From the NCBI GenBank assembly GCA_031397815.1, contig JANNMJ010000004.1, positions 1-64,000 on the forward strand: 64,000 bases of DNA. Direction: 5' to 3'. The notes beneath the pieces are model-generated. The model was not told where the DNA came from. It worked only from the letters and a program-made list of their open reading frames with translations, and ran no database searches. Every line of letters begins with the position of its first letter. Position 1 is the stretch's first letter. The position numbers and the translations under genes are program-made. The stretch is from JANNMJ01 sp031397815 (GTDB lineage Bacteria; Bacteroidota; Bacteroidia; Cytophagales; Hymenobacteraceae). Below are positions 26,893 through 35,002 of the stretch, piece after piece.

Positions 26893-27769
26893 GCTACGCC
26901 CGATTACCGGCGTCGAGCTACCGCATTTCCTCCGCCTGCAATGGGTCGGCGACGAAGCCCGCGCCCACTGGGAACCGATTCTGGAACATGCCCTAACGGC
27001 TGGGTTCTGGACCATCGGGCCGCGCCTTCGTCGGGGTCCGGCGCAGGTGGAAGTTCACGCCGTGCGCCCCACCCGGCTGCACAGCTTCCGCGAGGCGGTA
27101 TTACGCCAAGGGCTTCATTTTCAGCTGATAGAAGAGGGTTTGCCCGAATCGATGGTGCGGGGACTACCCCTGCCCTGTCGCTACCTCAGCACGGTGGCAC
27201 CCGATACCTACGCCGTGGCCGCGCAAACCTTCCTCCTCGACGCCTTCGCCGACGCCTGCGCCCTTGGTGATACCGCCATCCTGCAATCGCTGACCGGGTG
27301 CCCCGAAACCCCTCCCCTCAGCACCACCCCTGACCCCGTGCTGCAAGCGTGGCTACGCGCCGCCCCAGAACCGGATGAGCGGCAAGCGGCGCGCTATATC
27401 TGGCGAATCACCACCGAGCCAGCAGCCCTAGCAGCCCGCTTGCTCGCGCTCAACTATCTGGGCCTGAATATGCTCGCCAACGCAGATTCAGACGAAAACC
27501 TGCTCCACGAACCCACGCACGGAGAACAGGCGCTCGCCGATATCGCGCAGCAGCAGCCCGCCGTGGCCGATGCCTTGGCGCAGCTCCTGAGCCTACCGGT
27601 CCAGCTATCGGCGTATCACGGGATTATGGAAGTCAAGACCCCCGTCTTCAAATTCATCACCCGCACCGACGCCTGCCAAACGCAAATCGACGTTCGTATC
27701 GGCACCGGCACCGAGCCGGTCCACGCCGGGGCGCGCGGCCTGCGGTTCCCATACCGGCGGTGCGCGTGA
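26873..27769 (+). CDS. Unrecognised partner of the radical SAM enzyme
   Basis: 298 residues, soluble, start ATG inside the end of the maturase gene (20-base overlap). There is no Cys cluster and no family I recognise. It opens with SLWTELRPITGVELPHFLRL; a C-terminal YHGIMEVKTPVFKFITRTDA is the most motif-like stretch. The tight overlap suggests a stoichiometric partner, such as a peptide-recognition or chaperone subunit (as HxsD is thought to be in the Hxs system), but no sequence similarity to HxsD is claimed. Confidence 0.8.
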   Translation: MSSLWTELRPITGVELPHFLRLQWVGDEARAHWEPILEHALTAGFWTIGPRLRRGPAQVEVHAVRPTRLHSFREAVLRQGLHFQLIEEGLPESMVRGLPLPCRYLSTVAPDTYAVAAQTFLLDAFADACALGDTAILQSLTGCPETPPLSTTPDPVLQAWLRAAPEPDERQAARYIWRITTEPAALAARLLALNYLGLNMLANADSDENLLHEPTHGEQALADIAQQQPAVADALAQLLSLPVQLSAYHGIMEVKTPVFKFITRTDACQTQIDVRIGTGTEPVHAGARGLRFPYRRCA

Positions 27770-27816
27770 GGGCTGGGGATACTACTTTGTAGCTCCCGAC
27801 GAATCCTCTCCTCCTT

Positions 27817-29154
27817 ATGCAAACTCTCGGCTTGGCGCTTTCCGGTGGCGGTTATCGGGCGGCGGCTTATCACCTCGGCACGCTCAATAAGCTCCACGAG
27901 CTTCGGATTCTTGCCCGCGTCAACGTACTCTCGACTATTTCGGGCGGCTCCATTACGGGGGCCGCTTACGCGCTGCACGACGGCGAATACCCCGCGTTTC
28001 ACGCCGAGATGCGGCACAAGCTCCTGACGTGCAGCACGATTGGCGCCGTTCTGCGCACGCCGCGCATTCTGCTGCCGCTGGTGCTCATCGTGAGCATTTT
28101 GGTCGGGCTGATTTATATCCTCTTCACCCCTTGGGCGTGGACGGTTTTGTTCCTATTACCGCTGTTTCTATTCCTGCTGCTGCGCTTCCAGTTCCGCCTG
28201 CTCCCCATCAGCGAGGCCATCGAAGCGGCTTACGACAAGTTTTTCTTCCAGAAACGCACCCTCCCCGACCTCAAAGGGCCGTTAATGGCCATCGGCTCCT
28301 CGAATCTGCAAACGGGGCGGCCGTTCACCTTCTCCGCAGATCGGATGGGCGATTCGACCTACGCCTACTACCAGCCGCCGATCAAATTCACGCCGGTCGG
28401 GTTCCCGGTTGCGCGGGCGGTCGTGGCGTCGTCGTGCGTGCCGTTCGCCTTCACTCCCATCCATATCGCCCCGGAATTCTACCAAAACGCCACCGACGAC
28501 GGCCGCGCCGTCGATGACCCTACGGATGGCGGCCTGTATCAAGACGAGCTTATCCGCGTCGCTCCGCGCCTCATCGACGGCGGCGTCTACGATAATCAAG
28601 GCCTTCAGAAGCTCACCCAGCCCCGAAGCAGGTACGAGTGCCAAACGATCATCATCTCCGACGCCGGTCGGCGCCTCACCATCGCCGGTCAGTATCATAA
28701 CACCGTCACGCTCCTGCTCCGCACCGTCGATCTGTTCATGAACCGCATCAAGAACGTGCAGATGGCGAATCTGCTCTACCGGCCCAACGGTCAATCCACC
28801 CGCTCCATCGCGTATCAGTCGCTGGGCTGGCGCTTGGAAGAATGTATTCCCCGCTTCATCGAAAACCTCGCAGAGGGCAACATCCCTGCCGCCACAGTAG
28901 CCGCTCACCAACTCAATCCGGAGTGGGTTGCGCGCCCCCGCCGGTACAAAGCCAAGCTGCAAGCCGCCCTAGCAGCTCGCGTCGATTACCCCGCCCTGGA
29001 AGACCGCAACCTATCGAAAACCGAGTGGCAAATGGCCTGCAACGTCGGCACCAATCTCACCTGCCTACGCCCCACCGAGCTAGACGCGCTCATCCGTCAC
29101 GCCGAGAATATGACCGAGCTGCAAGTCCGGCTATATTGCCCGCAGCTGTTGTGA
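27817..29154 (+). CDS. Patatin-like phospholipase with membrane insert
   Basis: 445 residues. The oxyanion motif SGGGYRA (10-16), nucleophile GxSxG in STISGGSITG (about 40-49) and the dyad Asp in LIDGGVYDN (about 250-258) are all present, so a Ser-Asp lipid acyl hydrolase is likely active. Between the nucleophile and the later core lie two transmembrane segments (about 85-130, LVLIVSILVGLIYIL and VLFLLPLFLFLLL), which anchor it in the membrane. It starts 47 bases after the radical SAM partner. Whether it belongs to that system is unknown. Confidence 0.9.
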   Translation: MQTLGLALSGGGYRAAAYHLGTLNKLHELRILARVNVLSTISGGSITGAAYALHDGEYPAFHAEMRHKLLTCSTIGAVLRTPRILLPLVLIVSILVGLIYILFTPWAWTVLFLLPLFLFLLLRFQFRLLPISEAIEAAYDKFFFQKRTLPDLKGPLMAIGSSNLQTGRPFTFSADRMGDSTYAYYQPPIKFTPVGFPVARAVVASSCVPFAFTPIHIAPEFYQNATDDGRAVDDPTDGGLYQDELIRVAPRLIDGGVYDNQGLQKLTQPRSRYECQTIIISDAGRRLTIAGQYHNTVTLLLRTVDLFMNRIKNVQMANLLYRPNGQSTRSIAYQSLGWRLEECIPRFIENLAEGNIPAATVAAHQLNPEWVARPRRYKAKLQAALAARVDYPALEDRNLSKTEWQMACNVGTNLTCLRPTELDALIRHAENMTELQVRLYCPQLL

Positions 29155-29244
29155 GGGGGGGCTGAGAAGCAGTTTCTCATTTCTTTCAAAAAGCCCAAGG
29201 GCAAAAACAGAGAGATAAACTATTCCACTCTCGTGTTCCAGAAA

Positions 29245-29283
29245 TAAAAAAGCCCTTCTGGAGCAAACCAGAGGGGCTTTTTG
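29245..29283. terminator. Bidirectional terminator at the host/phage border
   Basis: AAAAAAGCCCTTCTGG pairs with CCAGAGGGGCTTTTT (one mismatch) around AGCAAA. It lies between the convergent patatin gene and the leftmost minus-strand phage gene, which begins about 45 bases on. A second nested inverted repeat (CGGGGCTTGTAAA ... TTTACAAGG ... AAGCCCCG, 29294-29335) follows and could be part of an attachment site, without proof. Confidence 0.75.
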
Positions 29284-29325
29284 CGGTCCGGACGGGGCTT
29301 GTAAACACCATTGATTTACAAGGAC

Positions 29326-29589
29326 TTAAGCCCCGTGCGTGAAATGAGCGTGAAACGGCTCGAAGAAGCGCGCCAGCGGCAGCGAGCATAGCTCAGCAGC
29401 CGCACCCAACTCTTGCACGTACCAGCGGCCGTCGTTGTGGTCGCGGATGTGCGCCCAGCACTGGCCGATGCTCAGCAGCTCGTCGCTGGCTACGTCGTAG
29501 CGCGTGCCGTGCTCGTTGACCAGGTACAAGTCGCCAGCATCAGCTGCTGCCAATACCAGCTCGCGGATGTCAGTTTGGAAGCGGGCCAT
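29326..29589 (-). CDS. Hypothetical protein, 87 residues
   Basis: Small soluble protein of unknown function (MARFQTDIRELVLAAADAGD...). It contains a compact strand-turn pattern DLYLVNEHGTRYDVASDE. The start overlaps the repressor gene end by 20 bases, so it is translated from the repressor transcript and may act with it in immunity or lysogeny control. No known family recognised. Confidence 0.65.
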   Translation of the reverse strand: MARFQTDIRELVLAAADAGDLYLVNEHGTRYDVASDELLSIGQCWAHIRDHNDGRWYVQELGAAAELCSLPLARFFEPFHAHFTHGA

Positions 29590-29959
29590 AGACGCGTTGA
29601 TAGGATTCGATGGTTTCGTAAGCGTTGATCAGCTTCTGCTGAGTCGCGGTGAGGTGCGCCTGAATCTTGCCCAACTCCTCTCGACATAGGCTCAAAGCGC
29701 TGAAGCCTGCAGCAGGCTCCGTGACAATGCTGTATACATCTTCGGACAGTCCCTTGAACTCGCGGACGTAATCCCAGCCGATGACTTTGGCAGCCCGGTC
29801 GACCGTCTCGATATCGAGGTCTTCCTTCTTAAAGTACTGATACAGCGTGCTCCTGCTTACTCCTAGTCGTTCTGCTAGGTGGCTAACGGGATAGCCTTTT
29901 TTCCGGACGGCAGCTTCCAGAGCGCCGCCACGGTTGGTGGGCGTTTTCATAGTGGACAA
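29570..29959 (-). CDS. Phage repressor-like HTH protein
   Basis: 129 residues. The N-terminal helix-turn-helix of about residues 15-50 (VSHLAERLGVSRSTLYQYFK) is Cro/CI or XRE-like; the C-terminal half is a probable coiled coil for oligomerisation (CREELGKIQAHLTATQQKLI). It is transcribed leftward, divergent from the rightward early genes, the classic position of a lysogeny repressor. There is no peptidase (LexA-type) domain, so induction would need another route. It may instead be a general regulator acquired by the phage. Confidence 0.75.
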   Translation of the reverse strand: MSTMKTPTNRGGALEAAVRKKGYPVSHLAERLGVSRSTLYQYFKKEDLDIETVDRAAKVIGWDYVREFKGLSEDVYSIVTEPAAGFSALSLCREELGKIQAHLTATQQKLINAYETIESYQRVYGPLPN

Positions 29960-29998
29960 AGGAAGGAGGTATAGTGTAGCGAAGTTTTGACAAAATTT

Positions 29999-30041
29999 CA
30001 GACACTTGTGTTTGATTTGTCGTACAAACTATGCACTTTTG
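29999..30041 (+). promoter_or_regulatory. Early control region: promoter plus operator candidates
   Basis: The 20-mer CAGACACTTGTGTTTGATTT recurs with one mismatch at 39871-39890. TTTG at 30011-30014 and CACTTTTG at 30034-30041 sit 23 bases apart, fitting -33 and -7 boxes for the rightward early operon. A 13-base palindrome TTTGTCGTACAAA (30016-30028) lies between them and recurs exactly at 57914-57926. It is the best operator candidate for the adjacent HTH protein. Confidence 0.5.
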
Positions 30042-30135
30042 TACGGTCATCTTTTCAGTAGTGTATGGGTCTGTTTTTAAAAGCAGTCACCTAGCCCGAC
30101 AAAAGACGCGCCACCAACATCCCCCATTCCTTTTT

Positions 30136-30387
30136 ATGAAAGTCAGAAACCGGGTTAAAACCCTTCTGAACGAGGCCGGACTCGAAAGCGTCCGGCCGAC
30201 CGAAAAGCTACTGAGCGATACGCTCGGCGGTATGTCCCTGATCCGGTTCAACCAGATCTGGGATAACAGCAGCAAGACGGAGCTGAGCATCTATGAGGTG
30301 CGCTGCTTGGAAACGTGGCTCAACAAGCTATTCGGCCATGAGGTGGAAGTCCTCGAGCCATCCACCACGGCAGTTGCTCACGGCTAA
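30136..30387 (+). CDS. Small early phage protein, possible DNA-binding
   Basis: 83 residues from the ATG at MKVRNRVKTLLNEAG; the frame is open upstream to 30031 but that part lies across the promoter. Helical, with a layout (helix, SDTLGGMSLIRFNQIWDNSS, helix) resembling a single-HTH Cro-like fold. As first rightward gene opposite the repressor it might be the Cro counterpart. The stop and the next start share one base. Confidence 0.55.
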   Translation: MKVRNRVKTLLNEAGLESVRPTEKLLSDTLGGMSLIRFNQIWDNSSKTELSIYEVRCLETWLNKLFGHEVEVLEPSTTAVAHG

Positions 30388-30617
30388 TGCTAGTGGTGCT
30401 CACGTCCACGACGCTGGAGCGGCTTAGCCTCGACCAGCTCCGCAAGCTGCAGGCATTCCTGCAGCTGCTACTCGATGCACTGGACCAGTACCAGCTGCTC
30501 TACATCGAGATCGGTCAGCAGGACGCTTGGCGCTATGAGCAGGAGCTGGTACGCGAGGCGATGGCCATCTGCAAGAAGCAGCGGCGTGAGATGATCGAAG
30601 ATGTCAAGAACCTATAA
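30387..30617 (+). CDS. Small helical early protein, 76 residues
   Basis: Two long amphipathic helices (LDQLRKLQAFLQLLLDALDQ and ELVREAMAICKKQRREMIED), likely a coiled-coil hairpin. Translationally coupled to the previous gene by a TAATG overlap. No function recognised. Confidence 0.6.
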   Translation: MLVVLTSTTLERLSLDQLRKLQAFLQLLLDALDQYQLLYIEIGQQDAWRYEQELVREAMAICKKQRREMIEDVKNL

Positions 30618-30629
30618 ACCCTGCGAGCA

Positions 30630-30839
30630 ATGACGATTTTCAACCAAACCAAGCTCACCGTGTCCCTTGTGGATGCCCTTCGGGTGCTCTTCGGGAAGGC
30701 TATTCATCTGACAACCGAGATCGATGTAGCTACCGAAGTGGAAGTAGTTGCGACGCGGCAGACAGTCCGCGTTGACCGTTGGCGAAAGCCCTCCGCAAAA
30801 GCGAAAGGCTTCTCTTCTACCCCTCGTACCGAGCTATGA
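30630..30839 (+). CDS. Small early protein, 69 residues
   Basis: MTIFNQTKLTVSLVDALRVL... with a hydrophobic first half and a basic second half (RWRKPSAKAKGF). Its stop overlaps the next start (ATGA). No family recognised; support is the tiled gene arrangement. Confidence 0.55.
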   Translation: MTIFNQTKLTVSLVDALRVLFGKAIHLTTEIDVATEVEVVATRQTVRVDRWRKPSAKAKGFSSTPRTEL

Positions 30840-31021
30840 GTCAGGAAGAGAAAATCCGCACCCTCCGCGCCGATAAAGCCTACATCGAGCAGCAGATCGA
30901 AGAGCTGCACAGGACAGGGGCCGCGACCTATACCCGCGACCAGCTCCGCAACCGCCTCGGAACACTGGAGGAACAGCGAGACGCAAAAGAGCGCGATATC
31001 CAATCGCTCCTCAATCCTTAA
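30836..31021 (+). CDS. Small coiled-coil early protein, 61 residues
   Basis: Start chosen at the ATG that overlaps the previous stop (ATGA); the open frame reaches 30779 but would overlap the neighbour more deeply. The sequence MSQEEKIRTLRADKAYIEQQ followed by LRNRLGTLEEQRDAKERDI is a charged coiled coil. Function unknown. Confidence 0.55.
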   Translation: MSQEEKIRTLRADKAYIEQQIEELHRTGAATYTRDQLRNRLGTLEEQRDAKERDIQSLLNP

Positions 31022-31042
31022 TTTTTTTTCAACCCAAACCCC

Positions 31043-31306
31043 ATGCTTACCTACAAAAACGCCGGGCAATTAGCGCAACTCCTTAAAGAGGAGAAGCATT
31101 TTCTCAATGAATACATCGAGCTGATCGACGGCTACGCAGCCGCCGGTGGTGCTCAGGATGACCGTAGCAAGCGGGTCTTCCTCAACCAGCCGCATGTCCG
31201 GGAAATCGCGGAAACGCTCGATAACCGCCGGGCTGCGATTCGCCGGATTGCTGGTCACGATATGGGTGCTCAAATCCTCACCTTAACCAGCCGCCACCAT
31301 GCTTAG
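31043..31306 (+). CDS. Hypothetical early protein, 87 residues
   Basis: Helical soluble protein (MLTYKNAGQLAQLLKEEKHF...) of unknown function. The last eight bases overlap the next gene, consistent with an early operon of coupled genes. Confidence 0.6.
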   Translation: MLTYKNAGQLAQLLKEEKHFLNEYIELIDGYAAAGGAQDDRSKRVFLNQPHVREIAETLDNRRAAIRRIAGHDMGAQILTLTSRHHA

Positions 31307-32030
31307 CGAACGCGCCAAATGGCTGCTGGCGGGCAATCTGCACAGCAACGACACCCATTACATCGAGTCGTTCGGCGCTCCCTCCGACAAGCTCGAATAC
31401 CTGGTTACTTACCACGAGTACAGAACCACCGAGCTGCGACAGGCTGTCTGCCGCTATATCGCGACGGATAGCGAATGCTCTGGTGGCTTCATGACAACCC
31501 TGACCGAAGCGTGCTGGGTGACGCGGGTAGTATCCTGGCAGCCACTCGTCGGCACAGCCGGCAACTGGGAAGGTCTGGGTGATGGTATCCTGCTTGAGCG
31601 GTGTGATGACACAACGCCAGCGGAGCCGCAATCTGTCGAATGCCCGCTCTGCCTCGGTACAGGCGAATTAGATGACCAAATCTGCCGACGCTGTGATGGA
31701 AGTGGCGAATTAGAAGACGATCCTAACTATGATCCGGCCGACGACTTCTATGACGATTCTGAGCAGCCAGACTTTGATAATAATCATCCGGATGATCCAT
31801 CTAGCGCCGCATTTGAGCCTACGGAAGCAAAGCAGGAGTTAGCTCCGATCATCATTTGTTTATCTCCTGAAACCGCTTCTATGCTTCTGGTTCTATCAGA
31901 AGAAGTCGTGGAGCTGCAGGCGTTTGGGCCGCATACGGAGGCTTTCTCAGCATTAAATCAGGCTATTAAACGCGAGTTTAAGCCTTCTGCAGAAGGTCAG
32001 GATTTTTCTACACCGACAGGCGATGAATAG
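31299..32030 (+). CDS. Early protein with a DnaJ-like zinc-finger motif
   Basis: 243 residues. Residues about 108-131 hold CPLCLGTGELDDQICRRCDG followed by SGE, a pair of CxxCxGxG-type repeats like the Cys-rich zinc domain of DnaJ. A strongly acidic linker (about 133-170, DDPNYDPADDFYDDSEQPDF) follows. No J domain is present, so it is not a chaperone by itself. Such isolated zinc motifs in phage early genes usually mediate protein contacts. The N-terminal 100 residues are unrecognised. Confidence 0.7.
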   Translation: MLSERAKWLLAGNLHSNDTHYIESFGAPSDKLEYLVTYHEYRTTELRQAVCRYIATDSECSGGFMTTLTEACWVTRVVSWQPLVGTAGNWEGLGDGILLERCDDTTPAEPQSVECPLCLGTGELDDQICRRCDGSGELEDDPNYDPADDFYDDSEQPDFDNNHPDDPSSAAFEPTEAKQELAPIIICLSPETASMLLVLSEEVVELQAFGPHTEAFSALNQAIKREFKPSAEGQDFSTPTGDE

Positions 32031-32859
32031 CGCCAGCACTATTCCAACCGATCTGGCTCAGCAGCTGATGGCGCGGCCAGACAAAAAGCGGTTCTGGATG
32101 CTCTTCGGCAACCGATCCACAGGGTATGTGGCAAAGCGCGTTTGGGGTCTTCCCGTTACCTCCTGCGGGCATCCGCTCCTCTACGGCGCCGATGCGCTCA
32201 AGCTCTTCATCCACGTCGACGCTAATAAAAACAGCATCGAATTAATGGACCAACGCACTGGTCGTGGTCTATGCTCTCTGACGTCTTTCTCGGATGAGTC
32301 TGTTTCAAATGCCCTCTACCAGCTCGAAGCCAAATACAGCCGCTTTCAAGTGTCCAGCACGGTGCAAGCCGCTGCTCGGATCGTGCCGATGATCGAGAAC
32401 ACCAAGCTGCTTACGCTTGGGCCGAAGCCCCTTCGTCGGGCGTGGCAGCGGGGATTCAACTTCTATATGATCCTGTCGCGGGCGTCGACGATACGCCTTC
32501 GGGAGTTGATGGCTCAATATCATCCGCCAGGGCCGCACTGCTCTACGATCATCATCAAGGAGCAGGTCGTGAAGTTTGAAAAGAAGCTGCAGCCTGCCTT
32601 TCCGGGTATCCATCACATTATCACGTTCGGCTTTCGCGATGAGTACGCAGCCGTCCAGTTTGGAAAGTTGGTCTATCTGCTCGAGGAGGCAGTGATAAAA
32701 GAAGAGATCGATCTGGAGCGCCGACTGCTGAAGCAAGTAAATCGGAAGCGCATTCGCCACAAGCTCTTACCCTTCACGAAGTGGGGACGGGCAGACCTGA
32801 CCGGCGAAAGCTTGGTGCCGTGGCGTCCGGATAAGCGAGAACCCCTTTTCCGGCCATGA
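32023..32859 (+). CDS. Hypothetical early protein, 278 residues
   Basis: Soluble protein, no signal or membrane segment. The C-terminal third is basic (ERRLLKQVNRKRIRHKLLPF), suggesting nucleic-acid contact. Overlaps both neighbours (8 and 4 bases). No family recognised. Confidence 0.65.
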   Translation: MNSASTIPTDLAQQLMARPDKKRFWMLFGNRSTGYVAKRVWGLPVTSCGHPLLYGADALKLFIHVDANKNSIELMDQRTGRGLCSLTSFSDESVSNALYQLEAKYSRFQVSSTVQAAARIVPMIENTKLLTLGPKPLRRAWQRGFNFYMILSRASTIRLRELMAQYHPPGPHCSTIIIKEQVVKFEKKLQPAFPGIHHIITFGFRDEYAAVQFGKLVYLLEEAVIKEEIDLERRLLKQVNRKRIRHKLLPFTKWGRADLTGESLVPWRPDKREPLFRP

Positions 32860-33206
32860 ACGCCCCTGCTATCACGCCGGCAGAGGCTTTTGATCTCCCC
32901 TCCTTTCGGCCAACCGACTCGCTTTTGAAGCAGCACGGAATGATCAGTGATGGCCGGCGGGCTGGCTTATATGCCTACCCGCCGGTCGCGGGGGACTGCT
33001 GGTATCGAGTCTTTGACCACGTGACCCTTCGCATGGTGATCACCGACCAGGCAGATGTGCATGTGAAGCTCGCCAGCCGGATGGCTCGTCGCGGTAACAC
33101 GATGCTCTATCAGGTGTGGCAGCTATCCAGTCCCGTCGATTTCGCGGCCAAGCTGCAGGCTGTTTTTAACCGCTTCCCCCATCATTTCCCTCCTCAACTT
33201 TTCTGA
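32856..33206 (+). CDS. Hypothetical early protein, 116 residues
   Basis: Compact mixed protein (MNAPAITPAEAFDLPSFRPT...). Start overlaps the previous stop by four bases. Several aromatic residues (YQVWQLSS) but no known motif. Function unknown. Confidence 0.6.
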   Translation: MNAPAITPAEAFDLPSFRPTDSLLKQHGMISDGRRAGLYAYPPVAGDCWYRVFDHVTLRMVITDQADVHVKLASRMARRGNTMLYQVWQLSSPVDFAAKLQAVFNRFPHHFPPQLF

Positions 33207-33214
33207 ACCGACCG

Positions 33215-33712
33215 ATGACGGAGACCCTCAAAATCGACTTTACGCGCAACTGGAACGGGAAACTGAGCTGTGAGGCATTCGGTACCGTGCGGCTCGATAA
33301 CGAGAAGTTTCAGCCGGGCCGGCGTTACGCCATCTGGCTGAAAGGGGCGCTGTTGGGGACGGCCGAATGCGTCGGGGTGTACCGCCTGACGATGGCGGAG
33401 GTCAGCGACCGCATTGCTTGGTTCGACGTGGGTCGGCCGGCTGCCTACCTCCGCGAAGTGCTCATCCGGATGTACGCCAACAAGGGCATCACATGGGAGA
33501 AGCAGCAGCTGGCGCACGTCCTGCTCCGCTGGGAGCAGCGAGAACCCCAATGGGCGGAGCTGGTCGCGCCGGTTCCGCCGAAGACGCCGGCACCGGCACC
33601 ACCGACTGATACGGTCACCCAGACCCCAAAACCAGTCGCGATCCAGACGACACTTGGCTTACCCTTCACCGTCCGTCCAGGAGAGCAACAACGAGGCTTT
33701 CACAATTCCTAA
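33215..33712 (+). CDS. Hypothetical early protein, 165 residues
   Basis: The first 110 residues look like a compact beta-rich domain (FTRNWNGKLSCEAFGTVRL...YAIWLKGALLGTAECV); the rest is a Pro/Thr-rich tail (VPPKTPAPAPPTDTVTQTPK). It starts eight bases after the previous gene. Function unknown. Confidence 0.6.
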   Translation: MTETLKIDFTRNWNGKLSCEAFGTVRLDNEKFQPGRRYAIWLKGALLGTAECVGVYRLTMAEVSDRIAWFDVGRPAAYLREVLIRMYANKGITWEKQQLAHVLLRWEQREPQWAELVAPVPPKTPAPAPPTDTVTQTPKPVAIQTTLGLPFTVRPGEQQRGFHNS

Positions 33713-33723
33713 TTCCTACAAGA

Positions 33724-34902
33724 ATGTCAGTTATTCAAACCTATACGGGGCAATCGGTCAACCCCTTTGACCCCGATCCGAGCACCATCCGGATGACGGA
33801 TATTGCTTGGGCGCTTTCCAACATCTGCCGCTTTACCGGACACAGCTCGTCGTTCTATTCGGTGGCTCAGCATTCCGTGCTGATGCTGGAGGAGTTGCGA
33901 AAGGCTGGCGCTAGCCGCGAGCTGCAGGCCTGTGCGCTGCTGCACGATGCCAGTGAAGCGTACCTGGCCGATATCGCCCGGCCAATCAAGCAGCACCCGG
34001 CAATGGCCTTTTACCGCGAGGCCGAATACGAGATGATGAGGTGCATCCACCGGGCGTTCAACCTCCCCTTCCCGCTCTCTGATGCTGATAACGACATCAT
34101 CAAGCAGGCCGACTTACGCATGCTGGCTTCGGAGAAGCGTGACCTGATGGTCGACGTTGGAGTCTGGCCCGGACTCCCCGCCCCTTACACGAGGCGTATC
34201 GACCCCGTCACGCCAGTTGAAGCCTATGCCTGCTTTCGCGACGAGCTTTTTGATCTCCTTAAAGGTCAGACCGGCCCTGCTCTCAAAGTCTTTCCCGGAT
34301 TAAACTTCTGTCGCTTCGGCGAATACCTGATCAGCCGTGTAGAGACTGAAGGGGTGTTCTATTTCTGGATGTTTGACGACATCCACATCGATACGGAGCT
34401 GGACTCGGATCTGGCTCAATTCATCGAGGCTTGGGAGGAATTAGAAGTAGCCCTTCTATGTGGTGAAAAATGGGCTTATCGAGCACTAGAGTGGTATCCC
34501 GGCGGCATTGAGCACTATGCTGAGCAAGCCCCTGCAACGCTTGCCGTTCTCTACCAAAACGGCGATTATGATTGGGCAACGCCGGGCGTCTTCGGCGTCG
34601 ACGAGTGCGACATCTTCCTGCTCCGCGAGTCGCCAGAGCTGCTCTATGCGCTCTCGGCAACGGTTGAATACCCAGAGCCGGCCGGTATCAGCTGGCCATC
34701 CTGCCTGGACCGCTGGTACGCCAAGTTTAGCGTGATGGCCATTGACAGCGTCACGGAGCTGGCGAAGCTGCTCGTCTGGATGTACGACACGCTTGGCCCC
34801 AATAGCTCCCTCACTCGCAGAGGCAGCCGCTACGTCGGCGGTGCTGCTGACGACGATTCCGACGTGATCTTCTTCGATTGTCGCCAATACATGCAGCCAT
34901 GA
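33724..34902 (+). CDS. HD-domain phosphohydrolase (YfbR-like) with extra C-terminal domain
   Basis: 392 residues. The N-terminal 190 residues resemble YfbR-type HD hydrolases: DIAWALSNICRFTGHSSSFY, then SVAQHSVLM, the HD pair in LLHDASEAYLADI (about 78-90) and IIKQADLRML. YfbR enzymes dephosphorylate deoxynucleoside monophosphates; phages carry related enzymes to reshape nucleotide pools. The C-terminal 200 residues are unrecognised (WEELEVALLCGEKWAYRALE...). The stop overlaps the start of a 27-residue peptide. Confidence 0.75.
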   Translation: MSVIQTYTGQSVNPFDPDPSTIRMTDIAWALSNICRFTGHSSSFYSVAQHSVLMLEELRKAGASRELQACALLHDASEAYLADIARPIKQHPAMAFYREAEYEMMRCIHRAFNLPFPLSDADNDIIKQADLRMLASEKRDLMVDVGVWPGLPAPYTRRIDPVTPVEAYACFRDELFDLLKGQTGPALKVFPGLNFCRFGEYLISRVETEGVFYFWMFDDIHIDTELDSDLAQFIEAWEELEVALLCGEKWAYRALEWYPGGIEHYAEQAPATLAVLYQNGDYDWATPGVFGVDECDIFLLRESPELLYALSATVEYPEPAGISWPSCLDRWYAKFSVMAIDSVTELAKLLVWMYDTLGPNSSLTRRGSRYVGGAADDDSDVIFFDCRQYMQP

Positions 34903-34982
34903 AGAAGACCGCCCTCCTGCTGATCATCGCCGGGCTGCTGGCTCTGAGCGTTCTGCGCCTGCTGACTTGTCCGATCCACTAA
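34899..34982 (+). CDS. 27-residue single-pass membrane peptide
   Basis: ATG overlaps the stop of the HD gene (ATGA). The translation, beginning MKKTALLLIIAGLLALS and ending LLTCPIH, has two Lys and one long hydrophobic helix. It ends TAA, 20 bases before the next gene. The overlap and ideal membrane helix support it; alternatively it could be a short lipobox-like secretion signal remnant. Confidence 0.45.
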   Translation: MKKTALLLIIAGLLALSVLRLLTCPIH

Positions 34983-35002
34983 CCCTCTCAACGAATTTCA
35001 CG

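Noticed and set aside
29294..29335. Phage attachment site (attL)
   Set aside because: A nested inverted repeat lies at the border, but no second copy is in the window and no integrase is seen, so it cannot be called.
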